DNA from: AC-32 sp963821495
GTDB lineage: Bacteria > Actinomycetota > Thermoleophilia > Gaiellales > Gaiellaceae
DNA: 64,000 nt
Assembly: GCA_963821495.1 (NCBI GenBank)
Contig: CAWGEA010000003.1
Span: 682,001-746,000 of the forward strand
Direction: 5' to 3'
The translations under genes and the position numbers were made by a program. The notes under the pieces are model-generated. The model saw only the letters and a program-made list of their open reading frames with translations, made no database searches and was not told the DNA's origin. Shown here piece after piece: positions 33,662-40,705 of this stretch (its first letter is position 1; each line of letters starts with the position of its first letter).

Positions 33662-34471
33662 GTGAAGGTCTTCATCATCAGCGACATCGAGGGCGTCGCC
33701 GGGGTGGTCAAGGGCGAGCAGACCGGTGCGGGCGAGCCGCTCTACGAGGAGGCCCGCAAGCTCTACACGCAGGAGATCAACGCGGCCGTGCGCGGCGCCA
33801 AGGCGGCGGGCGGCAGCGAGATCGTCGCCATGGACTGCCACGGCGCCGGTTCGGGCTACACCTTCAACTCGCTGCTCCCGGAGGAGCTCGACCCCGACTG
33901 CGAGTTCGTCGTACAGGATCAGTGGACGGAGTACACCGAGTTCCTCGAGCAGGGCGTCGACGCCGCGCTCTTCGTCGGGATGCACGCGCGCGCAGGCACC
34001 GCAGAGGGCGTGCTCAACCACACGGTCTCGGGGCGCGACTTCCAGAACCTGTGGTTCAACGGCACGCTCGTGGGCGAGACCGGGATCAACGCCGCGCTCT
34101 GCGGCACGTGGGGCTGTCCGGTGCTGCTGGTGACCGGCGACCAGGCCGCCTGCAGCGAGGGGAAGGACCTGCTCGGCGACGGCCTCACGACCGTGCAGGT
34201 GAAGCGCGGCACCGGCGTCCAGAGCGCGCGCAACCTCGTCCCGTCGCGGGCGCGCGAGGCGATCGAGGCCGGCGCGAAGCAGGCGCTGCAGGACCTGAAC
34301 GCGGTCCCGCCGTACGACCCTGGCACGCCCTGCGAGATCAAGGTCGAGTACAAGTGGACCGACCCCGTCGCGAAGCTGCGCTACCGGCACGGCGTCGAGC
34401 GGCTCGACGATCGCACGATCGTCTCCCGCGCCGACGACTGGTGGACGGCGTGGCGCCAGTTCTTCTTCTGA
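33662..34471 (+). CDS. M55 family D-aminopeptidase-like (DppA-like) metallopeptidase
   Basis: 269 aa, GTG start. The zinc-binding set of DppA is visible: ISDIEGVAGV (Asp, Glu), MDCHGAG (His), GMHARAG (His) and a downstream ETGINAALCGTWG motif. DppA of Bacillus subtilis is a decameric, self-compartmentalised D-aminopeptidase acting on D-Ala peptides. It may recycle cell-wall peptides. Followed 4 bases later by the cyclodeaminase-like gene. Confidence 0.9.
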   Translation: MKVFIISDIEGVAGVVKGEQTGAGEPLYEEARKLYTQEINAAVRGAKAAGGSEIVAMDCHGAGSGYTFNSLLPEELDPDCEFVVQDQWTEYTEFLEQGVDAALFVGMHARAGTAEGVLNHTVSGRDFQNLWFNGTLVGETGINAALCGTWGCPVLLVTGDQAACSEGKDLLGDGLTTVQVKRGTGVQSARNLVPSRAREAIEAGAKQALQDLNAVPPYDPGTPCEIKVEYKWTDPVAKLRYRHGVERLDDRTIVSRADDWWTAWRQFFF

Positions 34472-34475
34472 GCCC

Positions 34476-35018
34476 GTGGCCGACGCGCGCGAGCTCGCCG
34501 AGCTGATCTCCTCGCCCGACGCGGTGCCGGCCTCCGGCTGGGTGGCGGGCGTCTCGGCTGCGCTGGGGGCTGCGCTGGTGGCGAAGGCGGCCGCGCGCTC
34601 CGAAGGCTGGAGCGGCGCCGCGGGGGCGCAGGCCCAGGCGGCCGACCTCCGCGACCGTCTGCTCGAGCTCTCGGCGCTGGACTCGCTGGCCTACGAGTCG
34701 GCGCTCGCGGCGCTCGAGCGCCGCGACTCAGGCCTCGTGCACGCGCTCGCCGCCGCGGCCGACGTGCCGCTCGCGCTCGCCGAGACCTCGGCCGACGTCG
34801 CCCTGCTCGCGGCCCAGGCCGCGGAGTGCGCCGACGGCGCCTCGCGCGCCGACGCGGCGGCGGCCGCGGCGCTCGCGGCGGGCGCCGCGCGGGCGGCCTC
34901 GAAGCTGGTCCACGTGAACCTCTCGACCGCCCCCGGCGACGAACGGATCGCCGCCGCCGAGCGCGCCGTCGAGACCGCAGAGGACGCCGCCCGCGCGGCG
35001 CTCGCCTCCGAGATCTAG
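34476..35018 (+). CDS. Cyclodeaminase/cyclohydrolase family protein
   Basis: 180 aa, GTG start. Almost entirely helical and Ala-rich; PASGWVAGVSAALGAALVAKAAARS (about 18-42) matches the glycine-rich first helices of formiminotetrahydrofolate cyclodeaminase/FchA proteins, which release ammonia from formimino-THF or interconvert methenyl-THF. Slightly shorter than the usual ~200 aa. The folate link fits loosely with the MTHFR fusion 2 kb away. Its final codons (GAGATCTAG) begin the tandem repeat at 35012. Confidence 0.75.
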   Translation: MADARELAELISSPDAVPASGWVAGVSAALGAALVAKAAARSEGWSGAAGAQAQAADLRDRLLELSALDSLAYESALAALERRDSGLVHALAAAADVPLALAETSADVALLAAQAAECADGASRADAAAAAALAAGAARAASKLVHVNLSTAPGDERIAAAERAVETAEDAARAALASEI

Positions 35019-35069
35019 CTGTCAGCGGCAGCGGCCTCGTGATCTACCTGTCAGCGGCAGCGGCCTCGT
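35012..35069. repeat. 29-bp tandem duplication
   Basis: Two adjacent 29-base units (35012-35040 and 35041-35069) starting GATCTA and ending GGCCTCGT differ at one base; a third copy begins with GATCTAGGCTCG at 35070. The first unit contains the stop codon of the cyclodeaminase gene, so the repeat is a duplication of the gene's end plus spacer and lies just before the antiporter start at 35087. Confidence 0.85.
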
Positions 35070-35086
35070 GATCTAGGCTCGATCGC

Positions 35087-36295
35087 GTGAGCGAGATCAC
35101 GCACTCCGGCCTCGTGATCCTGATCGTGGCGGCGATCGTCGCGGTCGCGGTCCTCTCGAACAAGCTGAGCGAGCAGGTGCCGATCCCGGCGCCCGCGCTC
35201 TTCCTGCTCGCAACCGCGGCCACCGTCCACTTCTGGCCGAGCGTCGGGCGTCAGGTGACGATCCTCGAGGTCGAGCGGGTCGCCGTCGTCGCGCTGATCC
35301 TGATCCTCTTCGACGGCGGGGCGCGCGTGGGCTGGAAACGCTTCCGCGCTGCCGCGGTGCCGATCTCGGTGCTGGGCACGCTCGGGACGTTCACGACGGC
35401 CGCCCTGATCGCGCTCGCCGGCCGCTACCTGTTCGACTTCAGCTGGACGGGCGCCGGCATCCTCGGCGCCGCGCTCGCGCCGACCGACCCCGCGGTGATG
35501 TTCTCCGTGCTCGGCAAGCGCGAGGTGGGCGGACGCACAGGGACGATCCTCGAGGGGGAGTCCGGTGTGAACGACCCCGTCGGGATCGCGCTGATGCTCG
35601 GGATGATCGAGTTCGCGACCCATGCGGACGCGACGTTCTGGGTGGTCGTGCGCGAGTTCGTGCTTCAGATGTCGATCGGGCTCGCCGTCGGCGTCGTGGG
35701 CGCCTGGCTGGTGCTGGAGTCGCTGCGGCGCATCCACCTCGCAAACCCGGCGCTCTACCCGCTCCGCAGCCTCGCCGCCGCGGGTGTGATCTACGGTGCC
35801 GCCGCGGTCGCGCACGGCTCGGGCTTCCTCGCCGTCTTCGTGGCGGGAATCCTGATCGGCGACGCGCACTATCCTGGCCGTCGCGACGTCGAGCGTTTCC
35901 ACACCTCGCTCGCCAGCCTCGCCGAGGTAGTCGTCTTCATCGGGCTCGGGCTGACCGTGAACAACGTGAACCTCGAGCCGGTCTGGACTGACGGGCTCCT
36001 GATCGCGCTGATCCTCGCCTTCGTCGCCCGCCCCTTCGGCATCGCTCCCTTCCTCGCTCCGCTCAGGCTGCGCCGCGGCGAGCGCGTGTTCGTGATGTGG
36101 AGCGGCCTCAAGGGCGCCGTGCCGATCCTGCTCGCCGCGTTCGCGCTGGTCGAGGGGGTCCCCGGGTCGGATCGGATCTACGGGATCGTCTTCGTCGTCG
36201 TGGCGTTCTCGGTGATCGTCCAGGGCGGCACCGTCCCGCTCGCGGCGAAGCGGCTGGGGATCCCGATGCGCGTCGTGTACCGGGGCGACTCGTGA
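35087..36295 (+). CDS. CPA-type cation/proton antiporter
   Basis: 402 aa, GTG start, about 12 helices. The ion-binding signature GAALAPTDPAVMFSVLGKREVGGRTG and the ILEGESGVNDPVGI segment are those of NhaP/CPA1 antiporters (the Asp of ND is the transport residue). MWSGLKGAVPILLAAF is the conserved late helix. No C-terminal TrkA domain, so it resembles short NhaP forms rather than NhaP2/CvrA with cytosolic regulation. Exchanges Na+ or K+ for H+. The DinB gene starts inside its stop codon (GTGA). Confidence 0.9.
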   Translation: MSEITHSGLVILIVAAIVAVAVLSNKLSEQVPIPAPALFLLATAATVHFWPSVGRQVTILEVERVAVVALILILFDGGARVGWKRFRAAAVPISVLGTLGTFTTAALIALAGRYLFDFSWTGAGILGAALAPTDPAVMFSVLGKREVGGRTGTILEGESGVNDPVGIALMLGMIEFATHADATFWVVVREFVLQMSIGLAVGVVGAWLVLESLRRIHLANPALYPLRSLAAAGVIYGAAAVAHGSGFLAVFVAGILIGDAHYPGRRDVERFHTSLASLAEVVVFIGLGLTVNNVNLEPVWTDGLLIALILAFVARPFGIAPFLAPLRLRRGERVFVMWSGLKGAVPILLAAFALVEGVPGSDRIYGIVFVVVAFSVIVQGGTVPLAAKRLGIPMRVVYRGDS

Positions 36296-37344
36296 TCGTC
36301 GCGCACCTCGATCTCGACGCCTTCTTCGCGACGGTGGAGGAGCTCGAGTCGCCGGAGCTGCGCAGACGGCCGCTCGTCGTCGGCGGCGACCCGCACGGGC
36401 GCGGAGTCGTCGCGACCGCCAACTACGTCGCGCGCACGTTCGGGATCCACTCGGCGATGGCGTGCGCCGAGGCACTGCGGCGCTGCCCGCAGGCGGTGTT
36501 CGTGCAGCCGCGAAAGCGCCTCTACTCGGAGTACTCGAAGGCCGTCTGGGCAGCCGTGCGAGAGGTCGTGCCGACGGTCGAGCGGACCGGGATGGACGAG
36601 GGTTACCTCGACGTGGGGGAGGTGGCGTACGACTTCGGCAGGGCGCGCGCCGTGGCCGAGGCGGTGCAGGCGGCCGTGCGCGGTGCGACCAGCCTCTCGT
36701 GCTCGCTCGGCGTCTCGAGCTGCAAGGTCGTCTCCAAGATCGCCAGCGACCGGCGCAAGCCTGGCGGGATCACCGTCGTCCCGGCCGGGAAGGAGGCGGC
36801 GTTCCTCGCGCTGTTCGACGTGCGCCGACTCCCGGGCGTGGGACCGCGGGCCGAAGAGCGGCTGCGCCGCGCGGGCGTGGCGACGATCGGCGACCTCGCC
36901 GCCCTCGACGACGCCAGGCTGCGGGGCCTCCTGCCCGGCAAGCTCGGCCCGCTGCTGCGCGACCGGGCGCGCGGGATCGACCCGCGCGGCCTGGAGCTCT
37001 CGACCGAGACGGTCTCGATCAGCGCCGAAGAGACCTTTCCGCGCGACGTCGCCGAGGTGGAGCGGCTGCAGGAGGAGCTGCGCCGGCTCTCCGGCCACGT
37101 CGCCGAGCGGCTCGCGGCGTCCGGCCAGGTCGGGCGCACCGTGACGACGAAGGTGCGCTACCCCGACTTCTCGATCCGCTCGCGCTCGACCTCGCTGCCC
37201 GTGGGCATCGACGAGGCGGAGCGGATCTGGGAGCTGGCCTGCGCCTGCCTCGACCGGGCGCTCGCGGACCGGCCGGGAGCCCTACGGCTCGTCGGCGTCG
37301 GCGTCTCCGGGCTGGAGACGCACCGCCAGCTCGAGCTGGTCTGA
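36292..37344 (+). CDS. dinB: DNA polymerase IV (Y family)
   Basis: 350 aa from GTG 36292, overlapping the antiporter stop by 4 bases. Catalytic residues are in HLDLDAFF (Asp 7 and 9) and TGMDEGYLDV (Asp 102, Glu 103). The palm/fingers region, the helix-hairpin-helix at RLPGVGPRAEERLRRAG and the little-finger domain (TVTTKVRYPDFSIRSRS) follow in order. The usual C-terminal beta-clamp-binding pentapeptide (QxxLF-like) is not obvious; the tail ends ETHRQLELV. Error-prone translesion synthesis. Confidence 0.93.
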   Translation: MIVAHLDLDAFFATVEELESPELRRRPLVVGGDPHGRGVVATANYVARTFGIHSAMACAEALRRCPQAVFVQPRKRLYSEYSKAVWAAVREVVPTVERTGMDEGYLDVGEVAYDFGRARAVAEAVQAAVRGATSLSCSLGVSSCKVVSKIASDRRKPGGITVVPAGKEAAFLALFDVRRLPGVGPRAEERLRRAGVATIGDLAALDDARLRGLLPGKLGPLLRDRARGIDPRGLELSTETVSISAEETFPRDVAEVERLQEELRRLSGHVAERLAASGQVGRTVTTKVRYPDFSIRSRSTSLPVGIDEAERIWELACACLDRALADRPGALRLVGVGVSGLETHRQLELV

Positions 37345-37353
37345 CCGAGTCCT

Positions 37354-37731
37354 CTAGCTTTCTTCTGTGCTCCAGCGGGCCACGTCGCGGATCGAGACGA
37401 TCCCTACGGCGCGGCCGTCCTCGACGATCGGCACGTGCCGGAAGCCGTTCTCGAGCATGACCTTCGCCGCGTCGGCGGCCGTCGCCTCGGGCCCGAGCGT
37501 CACCGGCTCGGGCGTCATCCACTCGCGCACGCGCGCCTCGCTCGAGTGCACGCGCCCCGCGACCGCGCGCGTCAGGTCACGCTCGGTGACGATCCCGATC
37601 AGCGTCCCGTAGTCGGAGACGACCGCCGAGCTGACGCCGCGCTCGACCATCTTCTGTGCGGTCTCGCCGATCGTGTCGGCCGGGTCGACCGCGAGGACGT
37701 CGCTGGTCATGATCTCGCCGACGGTGCTCAC
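37354..37731 (-). CDS. Protein with two CBS domains
   Basis: 125 aa, GTG start, essentially a CBS pair (Bateman module) and nothing else. The first module has VGEIMTSDVLAVDPADTIGETAQKMVERGVSSAVV and IGIVTERDLTRAV. The second has VREWMTPEPVTLGPEATAADAAKVMLENGFRHVPIV and VGIVSIRDVARW. The TERDL and SIRDV ends suit binding of an adenosine nucleotide. Overlaps the FMN reductase by 4 bases, so the two are likely made together. Confidence 0.92.
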   Translation of the reverse strand: MSTVGEIMTSDVLAVDPADTIGETAQKMVERGVSSAVVSDYGTLIGIVTERDLTRAVAGRVHSSEARVREWMTPEPVTLGPEATAADAAKVMLENGFRHVPIVEDGRAVGIVSIRDVARWSTEES

Positions 37732-38282
37732 GCGGCGAGCGTAACACCGCCGGCGACGCGAGCAAGGGTGTCGACCAGATCGGCGATCTCGCCACGGACG
37801 CCTTCGTCGGCGAGCAGCCCGCGCTCGTCGAAGCGCATGAAGGCTTCCGGGACGAGCACGCGCGGCTCGTCGAGGACGTACGCGCGCGGGAACTCGAGTG
37901 CCTCGCGCAATTGCTGCTGTGCCCGGGCGGTGCCGCCGCGGCCGGTCGAGGCTCCCATGAGGCCGACCGGCTTCCCGGCGAGCGGCGAGGCGAGCGGCGG
38001 GCGCGAGGCCCAGTCGATCGCGTTCTTCAGCCCGCCGGGCACGCCGCGGTTGTACTCCGGCGTCGCGATCAGGAGCGCGTCCGCGGCGCGGATCGCGTCC
38101 TTCAACGCGACGACAGGCTCGGGATCGCCGGCGGCCTCCACGTCGCCGTCGTAGAACGGCAGGCCCCGCAGATCGTGCTCGACGAGCTCGACGCCCGGAG
38201 GCGCGAGCTCGCGCGCCGCCCGCAGGAGAGCCCGGTTGTACGAGCCCTCGCGCAGGCTGCCGGCGATTCCGAGGATCTTCAT
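37728..38282 (-). CDS. NAD(P)H-dependent FMN reductase
   Basis: 184 aa from ATG 38282. Flavodoxin-like fold with the phosphate loop GSLREGSYNRALLR (about 8-21) and TPEYNRGVPGGLKNAIDWASR (about 74-94), both diagnostic of the azoreductase/chromate-reductase-like SsuE group. KPVGLMGASTGRGG forms the second flavin contact. Reduces FMN, quinones or xenobiotics. Middle gene of an apparent operon: YceI, FMN reductase, CBS (order of transcription on the minus strand). Confidence 0.93.
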   Translation of the reverse strand: MKILGIAGSLREGSYNRALLRAARELAPPGVELVEHDLRGLPFYDGDVEAAGDPEPVVALKDAIRAADALLIATPEYNRGVPGGLKNAIDWASRPPLASPLAGKPVGLMGASTGRGGTARAQQQLREALEFPRAYVLDEPRVLVPEAFMRFDERGLLADEGVRGEIADLVDTLARVAGGVTLAA

Positions 38283-38287
38283 CGTCC

Positions 38288-38794
38288 CTAGGCCTCCTTG
38301 GCGGCCGAGACGGCCGCGGCGACCTCGACGGTGGTGGTGCCCCAGTCGAACGAGCCGCGGATGTCGAGGAGCAGGCGCTCGTCGCCCGCCTTGCCCGTGC
38401 CCTGGCCGCGCACGCGGCCCTCGAGCTCGATCTCGAACGGCTGCTCCTTGACGATCAGGTTGCCGCGGAGGGCGAAGCGGTTGCCTTCGAGCGGCTCGAC
38501 AGAGGTCGACTCGAAGCGGATCTCGGGGTGCTTCGACGCTTCGAGGAAGTCCGGCGAGACCAGGTGCGCGTCGCGCTGCTCGTTGTCGGTGCGCAGGCTA
38601 TCAACGCGGATCGTGCCCGCGAAGGACGGCTGCTCGCCGCCCTCGAACCGCCCCTCGAACTCGGTGAAGCGGCCGTTGATGGTGCTGAACAGGTCGCTCG
38701 TGTCGGTGACCTGGAAGCCGATCGTCGTGTGGACGGCATCGACGCTCCACGTCCCGGCAGGAACGACCTCGGCGGTGATGGTGCTGGTGGACAT
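38288..38794 (-). CDS. YceI family lipid-binding-like protein
   Basis: 168 aa. ATG 38794 follows AAAGGAGATCC. TWSVDAVHTTIGFQVTDT near the start, GTIRVDSLRTDNEQRDAHLVSPDFLEASKHPEIRFES in the middle and RGSFDWGTTTVEVAAAVSA near the end fit the lipocalin-like YceI family, which binds polyprenoid lipids. No signal peptide, so it is probably cytoplasmic, as in many actinobacteria. The gene diverges from a MarR regulator, with two operator-like palindromes between them. Confidence 0.93.
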   Translation of the reverse strand: MSTSTITAEVVPAGTWSVDAVHTTIGFQVTDTSDLFSTINGRFTEFEGRFEGGEQPSFAGTIRVDSLRTDNEQRDAHLVSPDFLEASKHPEIRFESTSVEPLEGNRFALRGNLIVKEQPFEIELEGRVRGQGTGKAGDERLLLDIRGSFDWGTTTVEVAAAVSAAKEA

Positions 38795-38816
38795 GGATCT
38801 CCTTTTCGGTGTTCGC

Positions 38817-38865
38817 TATACTTGAGCCATCAACAATCCTAGCAAAGAAAGTTGAGACGTCAAGT
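38817..38865. promoter_or_regulatory. Two operator-like palindromes between yceI-type and marR-type genes
   Basis: ACTTGAGCCATCAACA (38820-38835) and AGTTGAGACGTCAAGT (38850-38865) are two imperfect inverted repeats of the form ACTTGA-N4-TCAAGT, 30 bases centre to centre, about three helical turns. The first overlaps a TATACT -10 candidate (38817-38822); the second abuts the MarR start. This is the layout expected for MarR autorepression and control of the divergent YceI operon. Confidence 0.6.
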
Positions 38866-38866
38866 A

Positions 38867-39343
38867 TTGAGCACGCAAGTATCACAGCGCACCACTCCCG
38901 AGCTCACCGCGTGGGTGGGGCTTCTGCGTGCGCACGCCTCGACGACACGTCGCTTCAACGCGGAGCTCGTCGCCGAGCACGGCCTGACGCTCAACGACTA
39001 CGAGGTGCTGCTCCACCTCTCGCGCGCCGACGGCCGGCGGTTGCGTCGCGTCGACCTTGCGGAGCGCATCCTGCTGACGCCGTCCGGAATCACGCGCCTG
39101 CTCGAAGGGCTCGAGCGCGCCGGCTACGTGGAACGCGCCTCGTGCGACTCCGACGCACGCGTGACCTACGCCCAGCTGACCGACGCGGGCGACGACAAGC
39201 TGCGCGAGGCGGCCGAGACGCACGTGACCGGCATCCGCGAGTTCTTCCGAGGCCGCTTCTCGAAGGACGAGCTGCAGGCCCTCGGCGGCCTGCTCGAGCG
39301 GCTGCCGCTGGAGGCCGCCGAGGAGCCGGACTGCACGCCCTGA
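38867..39343 (+). CDS. MarR family transcriptional regulator
   Basis: 158 aa from TTG 38867 (or 163 aa from TTG 38852). The winged HTH is clear: HGLTLNDYEVLLHLSRADGRRLRRVDLAERILLTPSGITRLLEGLERAGYVERASCDSDARVTYAQLTDAG, residues about 35-105, with the recognition helix at TPSGITRLLEGLE. N- and C-terminal helices form the dimer. No Cys redox pair suggestive of OhrR. It likely binds the two palindromes at 38820-38865 and regulates both itself and YceI/FMN reductase/CBS. Confidence 0.9.
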   Translation: MSTQVSQRTTPELTAWVGLLRAHASTTRRFNAELVAEHGLTLNDYEVLLHLSRADGRRLRRVDLAERILLTPSGITRLLEGLERAGYVERASCDSDARVTYAQLTDAGDDKLREAAETHVTGIREFFRGRFSKDELQALGGLLERLPLEAAEEPDCTP

Positions 39344-39384
39344 GAAAAAGCCCGCAAAGAGCGAAAACGTGTTCTTGAAGCCCC

Positions 39385-39413
39385 TTGTACGAACCTGTCC
39401 CCATCGCTAGGTT
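39385..39413 (+). promoter_or_regulatory. Candidate sigma-70-type promoter of the sigma factor gene
   Basis: TTGTAC (39385-39390) and TAGGTT (39408-39413) are separated by 17 bases, about 230 bases upstream of the GTG at 39643. The long leader also contains a small hairpin ACGGCC/GGCCGT (39550-39566). By eye only. Confidence 0.3.
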
Positions 39414-39642
39414 GCCGCTTGCGCCGAGCACGGAGCGCGAGTAGGACGAAGCCCCGCCGGAGGGCAGTACGCGGAAGCGGAAGGTCAACCGGACGAGGCG
39501 GACGAAAGCGTCACCGGCTCGGCGAATTTTTTTGGTCCCGCCCGGAATACGACGGCCCTGGAGGCCGTTGTAGTGGTTGGCGGCGAACGCCCGCGTTCGC
39601 CTGACACCCACGAAGTGAAGGAAGTGAACAGAACTGAGCAAC

Positions 39643-40650
39643 GTGCTTGAACTTGCTGTACCGGCGTTTCTCGAGGAGGCCGAGGAGAACGCGTCGATCG
39701 AGGAGACCGCCCTGGAGGCGTTCGCGCTCGAGCACGACCTCGACGAGGAGGAGCTCGCCGAGGTCCGCGCCGAGCTCGAGGCCCGGGAGGTCGAGATCGT
39801 CGCGCCCGCTCCGGAGGAGGCCGTCGTCCACGCGGCGGCGCCGAACCCGACGGACGCGCTCTCGCTCTTCATGCACCGCGCCGGCCGTTACCCGCTGCTG
39901 ACCGCGGCGGAAGAGGTCGCGCTGGCGAAGCGCGTCGAGCGCGGCGACGCCGCGGCCAAGGAGCGCATGATCAACTCGAACCTGCGCCTGGTGATCTCGA
40001 TCGCCAAGCGCTACCAGCGGAAGGACCTGCCGCTGCTGGATCTCGTCCAGGAGGGCGTGATCGGGCTCAACCGTGCCGTCGAGAAGTTCGACTGGCGGCG
40101 CGGCTACAAGTTCTCGACCTACGCCACCTGGTGGATCCGCCAGGCCTGTCAGCGGGCGATCTCGAATCAGTCGGCGACGATCCGCATCCCGACGCACGTC
40201 AACGAGCGCCGCGTGAAGCTCGCGCGGGCGCAGAGCCGGCTCGAGGCCCAGCTGGGCCGCAAGCCGACGCGCGAGGAGCTGGCCGAGGAGGCCGAGCTCG
40301 AGCTCGTGCACGTCGAGGAGGCGCTCGACGCCGTCGAGGCGAACGTCTCGCTGAACCGGCCGATCGGCTCGGAGGAGGACGGGGAGTTCGGCGACCTGTT
40401 CAACGACGAGTCGGCCGAGAGTCCCGAAGAGGAGGCCGTCGAGTCCCTGCGGCGCCGTGAGGTGCGGCGCGCGATCGCGTCGCTGCCGGAGCGGCAGCGG
40501 CGGATCGTCGAGCTGCGCTTCGGAATCGACGGTGAGCCGAAGGCGCTCGAGGCGATCGGCAAGGAGCTCGGCATCACCCGGGAGCGCGTGCGCCAGCTCG
40601 AGGCCGAGGCGCTGGCCCGCCTCCAGGACGAGCTGGCCTTCGCGGCGTAA
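39643..40650 (+). CDS. RNA polymerase sigma-70 factor (RpoD/SigA-like)
   Basis: 335 aa, GTG start. An acidic N-terminal region (about 1-65) resembles region 1.1. Region 1.2 begins at DALSLFMHRAGRYPLLTAAEEVALAKRVERGD. Region 2 is near-perfect (NLRLVISIAKRYQRKDLPLLDLVQEGVIGLNRAVEKFDWRRGYKFSTYATWWIRQACQRAI). Regions 3 and 4 (PTREELAEEAEL, LPERQRRIVELRFGI, LGITRERVRQLEAEALARL) are complete. It is the length of a principal or group 2 sigma factor; in such genomes this can be the housekeeping one. Ends at a strong bidirectional hairpin. Confidence 0.92.
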   Translation: MLELAVPAFLEEAEENASIEETALEAFALEHDLDEEELAEVRAELEAREVEIVAPAPEEAVVHAAAPNPTDALSLFMHRAGRYPLLTAAEEVALAKRVERGDAAAKERMINSNLRLVISIAKRYQRKDLPLLDLVQEGVIGLNRAVEKFDWRRGYKFSTYATWWIRQACQRAISNQSATIRIPTHVNERRVKLARAQSRLEAQLGRKPTREELAEEAELELVHVEEALDAVEANVSLNRPIGSEEDGEFGDLFNDESAESPEEEAVESLRRREVRRAIASLPERQRRIVELRFGIDGEPKALEAIGKELGITRERVRQLEAEALARLQDELAFAA

Positions 40651-40662
40651 GTCCGACGGACG

Positions 40663-40698
40663 ACGGGCGGGCGCGGCCTTTCGACCGCGCCCGCCCGT
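40663..40698. terminator. Bidirectional terminator hairpin
   Basis: ACGGGCGGGCGCGG (40663-40676) pairs perfectly with CCGCGCCCGCCCGT (40685-40698), a 14-bp stem with an 8-base loop, between the convergent sigma factor and MMPL transporter genes. No U run on either strand. Confidence 0.8.
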
Positions 40699-40705
40699 CT
40701 GCGTT

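Noticed and set aside
35012..35069. Possible CRISPR repeat.
   Set aside because: The units are directly adjacent with no spacers and only two full copies exist.
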